Part shown: positions 15,062 through 24,015 of the stretch, one piece after another | How positions within the stretch are numbered: the first letter of the stretch is position 1 | Layout of the letters: every line of letters begins with the position of its first letter | Assembly: GCA_002495065.1 (NCBI GenBank) | Contig: DADT01000008.1 | Coordinates: forward strand, 51,524 to 84,938 | Source: Methanoregula sp. UBA471 | GTDB lineage: Archaea; Halobacteriota; Methanomicrobia; Methanomicrobiales; Methanospirillaceae | DNA: 33,415 nucleotides | Reading direction: 5' to 3' | The notes under the pieces: model-generated | What the model saw: only the letters and a program-made list of their open reading frames with translations | Databases searched by the model: none | Told to the model about the DNA's origin: nothing | Translations under genes and position numbers: made by a program

Positions 15062-15697
15062 TTATGAAGACGAGTGACGGAATGCGATATCGGAGAGGAC
15101 ATCGGCGACATCTTCACATTCATCGGTGGCAATCTCGAGCCATTCGTAGATATCCTTCATTTTGATGATAGTCAGCGTATCTTTGGTCTGGAAGAGATTG
15201 GTTATCGCTTCGGCGAGCACGTCATCAGCGAGGTTCTCAAGCCGGTTGATCTCGATACACCGATCCCGGATGAACGACGGATCCCTGATCGAACGGATAT
15301 TCCTGACAGCCGCTTCAATCTCTACAGTTGACAAGTGGATAAGTTTTGCGAGTTCCACCATATAGGTATCCGAAGATTCGATTCCATAGTAGACCATCTT
15401 TTCTGCTGATCCGTCGATATAATCAAGCACCTCGTCCAAAGAGGAGGCAAGACTGGAGATCTCTTCACGGGAAAGCGGGGGATTACGGCTACGGTTCAGT
15501 CGTTCATATATAGCATGGGTTATTTCGTCACCCTGGTGTTCGAGCAGTTCGATCTCGTGGCGTTTCTCCTTCACATTGGTGAAATCCTTTGTCAGGTTCA
15601 CAAGCGTGTGCCCTGCTTCCGAAACGATTGCCACCTGCTGTTCGAACAGATCGAAAAAGACCTTGTCCTGCGGAATAAACCTCTGCCATAAACTCAT
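15062..15697 (-). CDS. DUF47 family (PhoU-like) phosphate transport regulator
   Basis: This 211-residue helical protein matches DUF47 (TIGR00153), PhoU-superfamily proteins normally encoded beside a PiT low-affinity phosphate permease. Typical segments are an N-terminal LWQRFIPQDKVFFDLFEQQ, HQGDEITHAIYERLN, and the C-terminal YEWLEIATDECEDVADVLSD with the acidic metal-binding pattern. No PiT permease is found in the window, so this one is an orphan or has been recruited to the neighbouring Pst system. It is convergent with the pst genes. The start at 15697 gives the usual family N-terminus. Confidence 0.9.
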   Translation of the reverse strand: MSLWQRFIPQDKVFFDLFEQQVAIVSEAGHTLVNLTKDFTNVKEKRHEIELLEHQGDEITHAIYERLNRSRNPPLSREEISSLASSLDEVLDYIDGSAEKMVYYGIESSDTYMVELAKLIHLSTVEIEAAVRNIRSIRDPSFIRDRCIEINRLENLADDVLAEAITNLFQTKDTLTIIKMKDIYEWLEIATDECEDVADVLSDIAFRHSSS

Positions 15698-15854
15698 AAA
15701 GAATTCAGGAGTAGTATCCGGTGTGCCGGATTAAAAATTTGGCGGTGATATACAGGAAAAATCACAAACGAGGAGGCAGACAACCCGATCCTGATGGTTG
15801 GCGTGTAGACGGGAGAAAGGATAGAGATCAAATAATTGTGTTCAGTTCTTTAAC

Positions 15855-16025
15855 AATCCCAATTGCCCTAAGGGAAAACAACCTCAATACGGGCTCCGCT
15901 TCTCTTTTCGGGTCTCACCTGATCAATGGAAAAATCCGCAAAATCATCCGTTTCAGTTCGTGTGCAGAAATCAAAAAAATTATTGCACCCGATTTTCAGA
16001 ATACGGCTGAATTACCTCTCCGGGT
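15855..16025. repeat. dispersed repeat, degenerate copy C (in a 758-base gap)
   Basis: The gap 15698-16455 has no gene I can support. Part of it aligns with copies A and B: GGGAAAAC.ACC...GGCTCC, then CTTTTC, AAAATCC.GCAAAA, TTCGTGTG, TTATTGC, AATACGGCTGAA and ACCTCTCC. On the minus strand a disrupted frame still reads GAIIFLISAHELKR, then EAEPVLRLFSL, which parallels the copy A peptide but is broken by a stop. From 16026 to 16440 several short open frames exist, none recognisable. Confidence 0.55.
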
Positions 16026-16455
16026 GTCCGTATCCTTATGGTCAAAATGCGGCAGGAGAGATGCACCAGGTAAGCATCGACTCCACGGATTGGTGGTCTG
16101 ATAACGCATGGTCACAACCCCTCGTCCTCAAGGATTTCCAGGCTTGGCACTATCTGACCTTACCGTCTTAAGGGAAGATTACAGGGATCTCACGACAAAC
16201 GACCAGGATAAAATAGCAGCATATCTTCGCCTGACTCCCGATCCAACATCGTTAGTCCCTGCGTATAATCCTTCATCAGATCAGTCAGAGGATGGATTTT
16301 GCTCCGGGAGAAAGAGGATTTTGTCACTATGAATAATGCTTTAAGTAACCACGGGAAGTATCCATGAAAAAATGAAGGCCCGGGCTGAAAGATAATTCCA
16401 GGACATCCCGGTCCAGTGAACCTCAGGCGAAGTTGAAAAAAAAGGATTGACCTTT

Positions 16456-16821
16456 ATGAAGTACGTCGATGGATATGTTCTGGTAGTGCCGGAGAAGAAC
16501 TTACCGGCTTACCGCGAGATGGCTGAGAAAGGAGCAAAAATCTGGAAAAAATATGGCGCTCTTCAGTATATTGAGAGTGTTGGTGATGACCTCTCTCCGG
16601 AATGGGCCGGGATCCGGTTCCCGCAAATGGCCGCTGCCGGGCCCGGTGAGACGGTTGTCTTTTCATTCATCGTATTCAGGTCACGGGCACACCGGGACGA
16701 GGTGAATGCAAAAGTTATGAAAGATCCGTTCATGAACGACCCTGATCAGAAGGACATGCCAATGCCATTCGATATGAAGCGTATGGCATACGGCGGGTTC
16801 AACGTCATTGTCGAGGCATAG
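16456..16821 (+). CDS. DUF1428 family protein
   Basis: This 121-residue protein matches DUF1428, small dimeric ferredoxin-like-fold proteins of unknown function. The family pattern MKYVDGYVLVVPEKNLPAYR at the N-terminus, the central VVFSFIVFRSRAHRDEVN and the closing PFDMKRMAYGGFNVIVEA are clear. AAAGGA lies nine bases before the ATG. An in-frame TTG at 16447 is less likely. This is mainly a bacterial family, which fits the idea that this patch was acquired. Confidence 0.9.
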   Translation: MKYVDGYVLVVPEKNLPAYREMAEKGAKIWKKYGALQYIESVGDDLSPEWAGIRFPQMAAAGPGETVVFSFIVFRSRAHRDEVNAKVMKDPFMNDPDQKDMPMPFDMKRMAYGGFNVIVEA

Positions 16822-16922
16822 AGTCGTTCCATGGATTGCTGATATAATCGGATTTACCCGTCGGTTTAATTCCGGTGCACATCGGAATCCGCCCGTTTGG
16901 TATTCGTGAGAGGCTGGCGCAG

Positions 16923-17327
16923 ATGCAAAAAATCATTCCATTCCTGATGTTCGTCGGGAAGCAGCATGGGAAAGCCGAAGAAGCGATATATTTTTACGTC
17001 TCCCTGTTCAGGAATTCGAAGGTCGTCAGTATCGAGCGCTACGGCCCGGGCGAGGGAGAAACCCCGGGGACCGTGAAACATGCCGTGTTTATCCTCAACG
17101 GGCAGGAATTCATGGCAATAGAAAGTGGCAGAGAGCATCCTTTCACCTTCACTCCGGCGATGTCGCTGTTCGTGCAGTGCGAGACAGAGGACGAGATCGA
17201 CAGGCTTTACCGGGAGTTATCCACAGGCGGAAAAGTCCTCATGGAACTGGATACCTACCCGTTCAGTAAAAAATTCGGGTGGACAGATGACAAATTCGGC
17301 GTTTCGTGGCAACTGAACCTGGCATAG
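16923..17327 (+). CDS. PhnB-like VOC superfamily protein
   Basis: The protein of about 134 residues belongs to the vicinal-oxygen-chelate/glyoxalase fold, in the subgroup often labelled PhnB or 3-dmu-9_3-mt. It begins MQKIIPFLMFVGKQHGKAEE, has FYVSLFRNSKVVSIERYG, and ends KFGWTDDKFGVSWQLNL, the typical closing strand. The name is historic; most members have no proven reaction. A longer in-frame start at 16875 adds 16 residues without family similarity, so the ATG at 16923 is preferred. Confidence 0.86.
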   Translation: MQKIIPFLMFVGKQHGKAEEAIYFYVSLFRNSKVVSIERYGPGEGETPGTVKHAVFILNGQEFMAIESGREHPFTFTPAMSLFVQCETEDEIDRLYRELSTGGKVLMELDTYPFSKKFGWTDDKFGVSWQLNLA

Positions 17328-17539
17328 AGGATGGACCTGGGACATATGCATGACTGCAGGAAACCTGAGATATCCGGAATGCGACTTTGCCGGAGACCGG
17401 AGGGATTTAAGATCTCCCCCTTTCTTTTCGTTCGTGATAATTGGAGACCACTGATGTGAAGGGAGTTTTTGGATACAGGCTTTACCTCTCCTCGCTTGGT
17501 CCCGCATCAATCAGACAAAAATGCAGTTGAGGTAAACGA

Positions 17540-18142
17540 ATGCGGCTGATTCGCTCTGTTCTTTGGTATTCTCCGGTACTCCCCTCAATGGAACGATGCA
17601 GTTTTCTGGAAGGCAATAATCAGAAGCGCCTCGAAGGGACCGTTCTTACCCTCATGTCTGCCGGCCCGGCAGAGATCCGGTACGTGGTGACCTGCTCTGC
17701 GCAATGGAGAACCCGCCGCTGCACGGTACACATTGAATGTGCGGGGGCAACAAAGCGTATCGACCTTGAGGTGAACAACCAGGGAGCATGGCTCCGGAAC
17801 GGCATGCAGGTGGATGAGTTTGAGGGTATCTCCGATGTGGATCTCGGATTTTCCCCATCTACCAATACGCTTCCTGTTCGCAGGCTGGCTCTGGAGATGG
17901 GGCAGGTCGCCCGCATCCCGGTGGTCTGGCTCCGCTTTCCGGAACTCGATATCTTCCGGACTGAACAGGTGTACACTCGTGAAAAGGGTAACGCATATCG
18001 GTTCGAAACCGGTGCCGGCGATTTCAGAACGAGGCTTGAGGTGGATGAATCCGGAATTATTACCCGATATGGAAACATATGGCGGGAGCTTCGTACAAGT
18101 GAAGAGAAAAAGATTCGGTCAGAAATTGTGCTTCCTCGCTAA
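17540..18142 (+). CDS. putative glycolipid-binding (DUF1089) protein
   Basis: This 200-residue soluble protein matches the putative glycolipid-binding family (DUF1089). Its features are an early FLEG, Tyr-Val-Val-Thr-Cys before AQWRTRR, the phrase DVDLGFSPSTNTLPVRRL, and a C-terminal VDESGIITRYGNIWREL. The ligand has not been settled for the family and the name should be taken lightly. GAGGT lies 7 bases before the ATG. It faces the tag gene, with only five bases between the two stop codons. Confidence 0.85.
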   Translation: MRLIRSVLWYSPVLPSMERCSFLEGNNQKRLEGTVLTLMSAGPAEIRYVVTCSAQWRTRRCTVHIECAGATKRIDLEVNNQGAWLRNGMQVDEFEGISDVDLGFSPSTNTLPVRRLALEMGQVARIPVVWLRFPELDIFRTEQVYTREKGNAYRFETGAGDFRTRLEVDESGIITRYGNIWRELRTSEEKKIRSEIVLPR

Positions 18143-18147
18143 TGTAC

Positions 18148-18756
18148 TCATTCGTAGTTCCAACTCCTGGTTCCACGGAGGCTGCCACTTTCAATTTCAT
18201 CATACCTGAAGCAATCCACCTGATGATCGTTGACCATCCCGACCGCCTGCATAAAAGCGTAACATATCGTGGGGCCGGCAAATTTGAATCCTCTTTTCCG
18301 CAGGTCTTTGCTCATCGCGTCTGACTCCTTTGTTGTCGCCGGAATATCCTCCATTGATGAAATCGTATTCCGGATCGGCCTGCCGCCGACAAACTGCCAG
18401 ATATACGTGTCAAATGAGCCATACTCCTGCTGAATTGCCAGGAATTCATGGGCATTCCGGATTGTTGCCGAAATCTTCAGCCTGTTACGAATGATGCCAG
18501 GATTGGAGAGAAGACGTGCGATGTCCTCATCGCCATACCGGGCGATTACACCGGGGTCAAAGCCGCTAAAAACCCTGCGATAATTCTCACGTTTGTTGAG
18601 GACGGTCTTCCAGGTAAGCCCTGCCTGCGCCCCTTCGAGAATAAGAAACTCAAACAGGATCCTGTCATCGTGAACAGGAACGCCCCACTCTTTGTCATGA
18701 TACGCGATCATTAAGGGATCAACGCCTGCCCATGCGCAACGTGTTTTGTCTCTCAT
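18148..18756 (-). CDS. tag: DNA-3-methyladenine glycosylase I
   Basis: This 202-residue enzyme removes 3-methyladenine from alkylated DNA. The protein shows the Tag pattern RCAWAG, YHDKEWGVP, LILEGAQAGLTW (with the catalytic Glu near residue 41), and a C-terminal MVNDHQVDCFRY. Cys7, His20, and the His and Cys of NDHQVDC match the zinc-binding site of Tag. Length is normal. Most archaea use other glycosylases, so this gene may be of bacterial origin, which is inference. Confidence 0.93.
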   Translation of the reverse strand: MRDKTRCAWAGVDPLMIAYHDKEWGVPVHDDRILFEFLILEGAQAGLTWKTVLNKRENYRRVFSGFDPGVIARYGDEDIARLLSNPGIIRNRLKISATIRNAHEFLAIQQEYGSFDTYIWQFVGGRPIRNTISSMEDIPATTKESDAMSKDLRKRGFKFAGPTICYAFMQAVGMVNDHQVDCFRYDEIESGSLRGTRSWNYE

Positions 18757-18919
18757 CCGATCAACCTGTGTGAATTCTTACTCTACAAGGTAATGATAAC
18801 AACTGCCTTTTTTTATTGAATATCTCCTTCCGTCGACACTCCAGCCAGATTGATTTTCCCCACTCAAAAGAGTGTATTTTACCGCGCATTCTGCCTGCCG
18901 CTATGGATAATCTATTCAC

Positions 18920-19186
18920 ATGAAAAAAAAGTATCTTGAATTTGAAGGGTTGCCAGGCTATGTGCTTCTGGCTGTTGTGACGTTTGAAGACCGTGATGAC
19001 AGGACAAAGGTGACAGAGAAATCTGTCTTTGAGTTCGTTTGGGATCGTGACGGGATGCTCAGGTCCGGAATGGCGGAAAGCACACCCATGATCATGGATC
19101 GTCTCGCATACTTGTGGAAAAAGGCTGAAAAACAAGTCCCCGCCGATATGGGAAATAACCAGGACTCCGCTCTTACCCGAAGTTAA
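18920..19186 (+). pseudogene. 5'-truncated SRPBCC/AHSA1-family gene
   Basis: The 88-codon frame matches only the C-terminal half of an AHSA1-type SRPBCC (START-like) domain protein: FEGLPGYVLL, VTFEDRDDRTKVTEKSVF, and DRDGMLRSGMAEST followed by MDRLAYL. Family members are about 150-160 residues, so roughly 70-80 N-terminal residues are missing. Upstream, a stop codon lies in frame 15 bases before the ATG, and no matching N-terminus is visible. It may still be translated from ATG 18920, but as half a domain it would not fold as usual. Confidence 0.68.
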
Positions 19187-19458
19187 ATAAATGGGAGATG
19201 AGGAGCCACAAATCGGGGACAGGAAGCCCGATAAGATCTCAGGCATGTGTAATGTCTGCCAGAAAGGGCGCCATCTGATTGAGCCTGATCGGGAACGGGT
19301 ACCCGATAAAAGACGGGAGGCAGGTAGAATTTTAATATACCCCAAACCTACAAAGAAAGAGATGCCCTCCTGTAAGATATCCGGTTGTTAAATCCGAGGG
19401 AGAGATCCTCATGGCGGAAGGGTAATGCAAGAGATGGGGTGAGGAACAGGTACCTGGT

Positions 19459-21240
19459 ATGATTCCTGCAGCCGATCAGACAATTGTGTTTGGCACTATC
19501 ATCATTGCCCTTGCATTATTTATCCACGGACGCGTGCGTTATGATATTGTTGCACTTCTTGCCCTTTTCACCGTCACGATAACTGGTGTTGTTGGTTGGG
19601 ACGCGGCCTTTCTGGGATTCGCGAACCCTGCAGTTATTACCGTTGCAGCCATTCTCGTGATAAGTCGTGGTCTCCAGAATGCAGGGCTTATCGAGATGAT
19701 CACCCGTGGACTTTCCCGGGTTGGCGACCGGCCCACGGTTCAGGTATCAGCCCTGACCGGACTGGTGACTGCATTCTCTGCCTTCATGAACAATGTCGGG
19801 GCACTTGCCCTGCTTATGCCGGTAAGTATCAGGAGGGCACGCAAAAGCGGACTTTCTCCCTCCACCCTCCTTCTCCCGCTCGCTTTTGGATCCTGTCTTG
19901 GAGGGCTCATCACCCTCATCGGGACTCCTCCGAACATTATCATTGCGACATACCGGGCACAGTATGGTGGAGAGCCTTTTACGATGTTCGATTTCACACC
20001 CGTTGGTCTGGGTGTAGCCCTCGCGGGATTCATTTTCATCGCACTCATCGGCTGGCGCCTGGTTCCCACAAGGCCGGGATCCGCTTCCCGCGAAGATATG
20101 TTCGAAGTGAAGGATTATCTGACCGAAGTCCGCGCCACTGAATCGTCGAAATTTACGGGCAGCTCGATACAGGATATCGAAAAAGTGACAGGAGCAGATG
20201 TGACCATTGTTGAGCTCATACGGGGGGAGTCCATCGTGCCCTCGTTCTACCGCACCGTCAATGTCAGGCCGGGTGACATTCTCATTGTCAGGGCTGATTC
20301 CTCCGATCTTAAATCATTTATAGACCATTCCGGCTTTGAACTGGTAGAAAATGCAGAGGTGAAGAAAGAATCCCTTGGCTCCGGGGATGTGACTCTGATG
20401 GAGGCAACAGTCCGCCCGGATTCACCGGTTATCGGGCGGACGGTACAGGAAATTGATATCCGGCAACGTTTCGGAGTAAACCTGCTTGCAGTGGCGAGGC
20501 AGGGAGAACAATTGAGGGAGCGGCTCCATGGGATACGGTTTAAGGGGGGGGACGTCATCCTGCTCCAGGGGACATCCGGCACTTTGCTGGAGGCGATGAA
20601 GACGCTGGGATGCCTTCCTCTTGCTGAACGAGGGTTGAAAATCGGAACACCGCGACGTATCCTGCTTGCAGTCGGCATCTTCGGAATTTCCGTAATGATA
20701 GCAGCTCTTGGCCTGGTACCGCTGCAGATTATCTTTCCACTCGCTGCTGTAGCTATGGTGCTCATGTCGCTTGTCCCTCTGCGGGAGATCTATGAGAGTA
20801 TTGACTGGCCGGTAATAGTCCTTCTCGGTGCCCTGATCCCGGTAGGCCAGGCTCTCGACAGCACCGGGGGCGCCCGGCTGATAACCTCCTCACTCCTTGT
20901 TCTCCAGAGTTATCTTTCGGTGATAACCCTTCTCGTTATCCTTATGGCAGCAACTATGCTGGTCTCGAATATTATCAATAATGCGGCGACTGCGGTGCTT
21001 ATGGCCCCCATCGGAGTGAGCCTTGCTACCGGTCTCGGTGCATCGACCGATGCCTTTCTGATGGCAATTGCTATCGGGGCTTCAACTCCCTTCCTGACTC
21101 CCATCGGCCACCAGTCCAACACGCTGGTGATGGGCCCGGGGGGGTTAAGGTTCGGCGACTACTGGCGGCTGGGTCTTCCTCTCTCGGTGATAGTTATTGC
21201 GGTGAGCGTACCGCTTATCCTCCATTTCTGGCCTGTATGA
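19459..21240 (+). CDS. SLC13-type anion permease with two RCK_C domains
   Basis: This 593-residue membrane protein is of the SLC13/ArsB-like ion transporter superfamily. An N-terminal half (1-205) has the helix hairpin motif AFMNNVGALALLMPVS and LIGTPPNII. A cytoplasmic middle part (about 215-390) holds two TrkA-C/RCK_C-like segments (TGSSIQDIEKVTGADV and DSPVIGRTVQEIDI). The C-terminal half repeats the transport motif as SNIINNAATAVLMAPI and TPIGHQSNTLVMGPGG. This architecture is common in bacteria and archaea for sulfate, dicarboxylate or arsenite-like anions. The substrate cannot be told. It is convergent with the P-type ATPase. Confidence 0.88.
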   Translation: MIPAADQTIVFGTIIIALALFIHGRVRYDIVALLALFTVTITGVVGWDAAFLGFANPAVITVAAILVISRGLQNAGLIEMITRGLSRVGDRPTVQVSALTGLVTAFSAFMNNVGALALLMPVSIRRARKSGLSPSTLLLPLAFGSCLGGLITLIGTPPNIIIATYRAQYGGEPFTMFDFTPVGLGVALAGFIFIALIGWRLVPTRPGSASREDMFEVKDYLTEVRATESSKFTGSSIQDIEKVTGADVTIVELIRGESIVPSFYRTVNVRPGDILIVRADSSDLKSFIDHSGFELVENAEVKKESLGSGDVTLMEATVRPDSPVIGRTVQEIDIRQRFGVNLLAVARQGEQLRERLHGIRFKGGDVILLQGTSGTLLEAMKTLGCLPLAERGLKIGTPRRILLAVGIFGISVMIAALGLVPLQIIFPLAAVAMVLMSLVPLREIYESIDWPVIVLLGALIPVGQALDSTGGARLITSSLLVLQSYLSVITLLVILMAATMLVSNIINNAATAVLMAPIGVSLATGLGASTDAFLMAIAIGASTPFLTPIGHQSNTLVMGPGGLRFGDYWRLGLPLSVIVIAVSVPLILHFWPV

Positions 21241-21279
21241 CTACCCGGAAAATGACGAAGGCATGCGCTGTCATACCGA

Positions 21280-23829
21280 TCAATCAGCATCCTGCCGTTT
21301 CTTCCAGTCTTTATAAATCTCAAACCAGACGACACTCATGATTCCGGCACCTGCACAGAGAAGGAGATCGGAGATCATGACCGGCCCGAACCGGAAAAGT
21401 TCCCGGAGTGCAGGTATAAGTACTACAAGCAACAGGCAGATAATTGTACCCGCAAAGACCCACCAAAGCGCCCTGTTCGGCGATCGGAGCGTTGAGAAGA
21501 TGGTCTCTGACCATGAGCGGTTGGTCAGGATCAGGCAGAGGTTGGCAATAACTATCGTGGTAAACGTCATGACCCGCACCCCGGGTTCCCCATGACCGCG
21601 TGAAATTGCATATACGTAGACAGCAAGCACGACGGCAAGTACGACAAAACCCTGCAGGAGACAAAGGGTGAACGTGCTCCTGGTGAAGAGCCCCTCGTCC
21701 TGTTTCCTTGGAGGGCGGGTCATCACGTTATGCTCCTCATTTTCTGATTCAAAAACGACCGAGCATGCCGGATCGATAATCAACTCAAGGAATACGATGT
21801 GGACCGGCAGGAGGATAAGCGGCATGTTGAAAAGTACAGGGATGAGCGACATACCGGCGATAGGGATGTGGATGGAGAAGATGTAGGCCATCGCTTTTTT
21901 CAGGTTGTCAAAGATCCGCCGTCCGAGCCGTACTGCTGACACAATTGAGGTAAAATTATCATCGAGCAGGACGAGCGAGGAGGCCTCTCGGGCAACATCC
22001 GTCCCCCTGCCACCCATGGCAATACCGATATCCGCGGATTTCAGTGCCGGTGCATCGTTCACCCCATCGCCGGTCATCGCGACGATCTCCCCGTTCTCCT
22101 TCAGGGCGTCCACGATCCGGAGTTTTTGCTCTGGCACGACACGGGCAAAGACAGTAACCGAATTGATCCGGTTCCGCAGTTCACCATCATCCATCGAATC
22201 CAGTTCCGGACCGGTGATAGAGCGTGTTCCATCCGCAAGCCCGATCTGGCGGGCGATGTTTTGGGCAGTCAGCGGATAGTCCCCGGTAATCATAATGACC
22301 CGGATACCTGCCGTGTAACATTCCCTTACGGCATCAGCAACCTGAGGCCGGACCGGGTCGGCAAACCCGACAAGCCCCAGGAATTCGAAGGTGAATGCAT
22401 GCTGTTCTTCCGGAAGACCGGAGATAGAAAAGAAGGACCGCGCCACGCCCAGTACACGGAGCCCTTCTGCGGCCATGAGATCAACCGATTTCGATATCTC
22501 CATGAAAGCAGCCGTATCGAAATGACAGAGGTCCGCGATTGCTTCCGGTGCGCCTTTTGCTGCAATGACGTACCGGTCACCGTCAGGTGACTGCCAGACA
22601 TTGGACATGGCAAGGAGCTCAGGTGACAGGGGGTATTCCTGAATAAGGTTCCAGTTTGCATGGATATGTTCCGTCCTGCCGAAATCCCCGTCAGTGAGCT
22701 GGAGCAGTGCCTTCTCCATCGGGTCGAAGGGATCTTTCTTGCAGGCAAGAATGGCGTACTCTGCGACCTCATGGCAGGTATCGGTGAGCGGTTCATGGCC
22801 TGATGGATTAAAGTCGCATAACGCACCCTGTGCAAAAAATTTCGTAACGGACATCCGGTTCTGGGTGAGGGTGCCGGTCTTATCGACGCACAGCACCGTG
22901 GCAGAACCCAGCGTTTCGATAGCGGGGACCTGGCGGGTGAGGACGTTCCTCTTCGAGATCCTCCATGCCCCAAGGGCGAGAAAAACGGTGAGCACGACCG
23001 GGAACTCCTCGGGGAGGATCGCCATGGCGAGCGTGATGCCGGCCAAAAATCCCTCAACCCAGTTGAACCTGGTTAGCCCATACACGATCACGATGACCGC
23101 ACACAACGAGATCCCGACAAGGGCAACCGTCCGGACAATCTGGTCTATTTCCCTCTTCAGCCGTGTCTCGCCCCGTTCAACCGTCCGGAGAACCGTGCCT
23201 ATCTTCCCCATCTCGGTAGCAGCTCCGGTTGCCGTGACATATGCAAGGCCTTGGCCCTGGACCACGAGGGTGCCGGAGTATACGAAGGGTTGATCATCCC
23301 CGCCCGGACGCCCGGCCCGCATTCCCTGGTTCCCGGCGATTTTTCTGACGGGGACAGATTCCCCGGTGAGCAGTGATTCGTCCACCGAGATGTTGTTTGC
23401 CACAAGCAGGACACTGTCCGCCGGAACGCGATCGCCCTCAGAGAGGATCACCGAATCACCGGTCACAACTTCCCGGCCGGGGATGCGCTGTTGTTCCCCG
23501 CCTCGGATAACCAGAGCTCTCGGGCTGGAGAGGTTCCGGAGGGCTTCAAGTGCCCGCTCGGTCTTGCGTTCCTGGTATACGGTAATGCCGATGATCACGA
23601 CGACAAAGCTCATCAGCATGATACCCTCGGAAATATCTCCGAGTATAAAATAGAGGACCCCGCTTGCCACGAGGAGGAGGAACATCGGTTCGTGGATTAC
23701 CCCGATGACAATCCGTAGCAGTCCCCGCCGTGATGCTGTGGGGAGTTCATTGTATCCTTCGCGCAGGAGCTTCTCTTCTGCCTCGCGGTCAGTCAGGCCG
23801 GTAACTGAACTGATATCAAGAGTTGGCAT
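21280..23829 (-). CDS. P2-type cation-transporting ATPase
   Basis: This 849-residue ion pump has all the P-type ATPase hallmarks: LTGES in the actuator domain (near 155), the phosphorylated Asp316 in CVDKTGTLT, MITGDYPLTA, and TGDGVNDAPALK. The domain order resembles calcium or sodium P2 pumps, with two N-terminal and six C-terminal helices. The ion-site motif in helix 4 reads PEEFP rather than PEGLP, and helix 6 has LELIIDPACS rather than the calcium-pump NLVTD, so the ion is uncertain (calcium, manganese or another divalent cation). GGAAGGA lies three bases before the ATG. A 186-base gap separates it from the divergent APC permease. Confidence 0.92.
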   Translation of the reverse strand: MPTLDISSVTGLTDREAEEKLLREGYNELPTASRRGLLRIVIGVIHEPMFLLLVASGVLYFILGDISEGIMLMSFVVVIIGITVYQERKTERALEALRNLSSPRALVIRGGEQQRIPGREVVTGDSVILSEGDRVPADSVLLVANNISVDESLLTGESVPVRKIAGNQGMRAGRPGGDDQPFVYSGTLVVQGQGLAYVTATGAATEMGKIGTVLRTVERGETRLKREIDQIVRTVALVGISLCAVIVIVYGLTRFNWVEGFLAGITLAMAILPEEFPVVLTVFLALGAWRISKRNVLTRQVPAIETLGSATVLCVDKTGTLTQNRMSVTKFFAQGALCDFNPSGHEPLTDTCHEVAEYAILACKKDPFDPMEKALLQLTDGDFGRTEHIHANWNLIQEYPLSPELLAMSNVWQSPDGDRYVIAAKGAPEAIADLCHFDTAAFMEISKSVDLMAAEGLRVLGVARSFFSISGLPEEQHAFTFEFLGLVGFADPVRPQVADAVRECYTAGIRVIMITGDYPLTAQNIARQIGLADGTRSITGPELDSMDDGELRNRINSVTVFARVVPEQKLRIVDALKENGEIVAMTGDGVNDAPALKSADIGIAMGGRGTDVAREASSLVLLDDNFTSIVSAVRLGRRIFDNLKKAMAYIFSIHIPIAGMSLIPVLFNMPLILLPVHIVFLELIIDPACSVVFESENEEHNVMTRPPRKQDEGLFTRSTFTLCLLQGFVVLAVVLAVYVYAISRGHGEPGVRVMTFTTIVIANLCLILTNRSWSETIFSTLRSPNRALWWVFAGTIICLLLVVLIPALRELFRFGPVMISDLLLCAGAGIMSVVWFEIYKDWKKRQDAD

Positions 23830-23982
23830 TATCCTTCCTGCACGATGGTGATTCCTTTTGTCATTGAAGCCCGGTGTACTGATGAATCATAAACACTCAT
23901 ATTTGAAAATTTCTTTACTGACTGAAGGGAATCCGGTGAGTTGCCAAAACTGAAATGATGATAACCGCTCAGCAGGGAATCT

Positions 23983-23990
23983 CTATATTG
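23983..23990 (+). promoter_or_regulatory. TATA-like box giving a near-leaderless permease transcript
   Basis: CTATATTG ends 25 bases before the ATG at 24016. With the usual 25-base spacing, transcription would start almost at the ATG. No ribosome binding site is visible before that ATG, which agrees with a leaderless transcript. Confidence 0.4.
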
Positions 23991-24015
23991 TCCTGAGCAC
24001 ATTCCTGATTATTTC

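Noticed and set aside
15721..16332. several open frames of 74-126 codons on the plus strand
   Set aside because: They overlap one another and the degenerate repeat copy, and none resembles a known protein or has a good start.
18761..19345. 194-codon minus-strand open frame
   Set aside because: It lies antisense to the recognisable AHSA1 fragment and has no family-like features.
19191..19391. 66-codon open frame with a Cys pair (CNVC)
   Set aside because: No ribosome binding site or recognised family; too little to support a gene.
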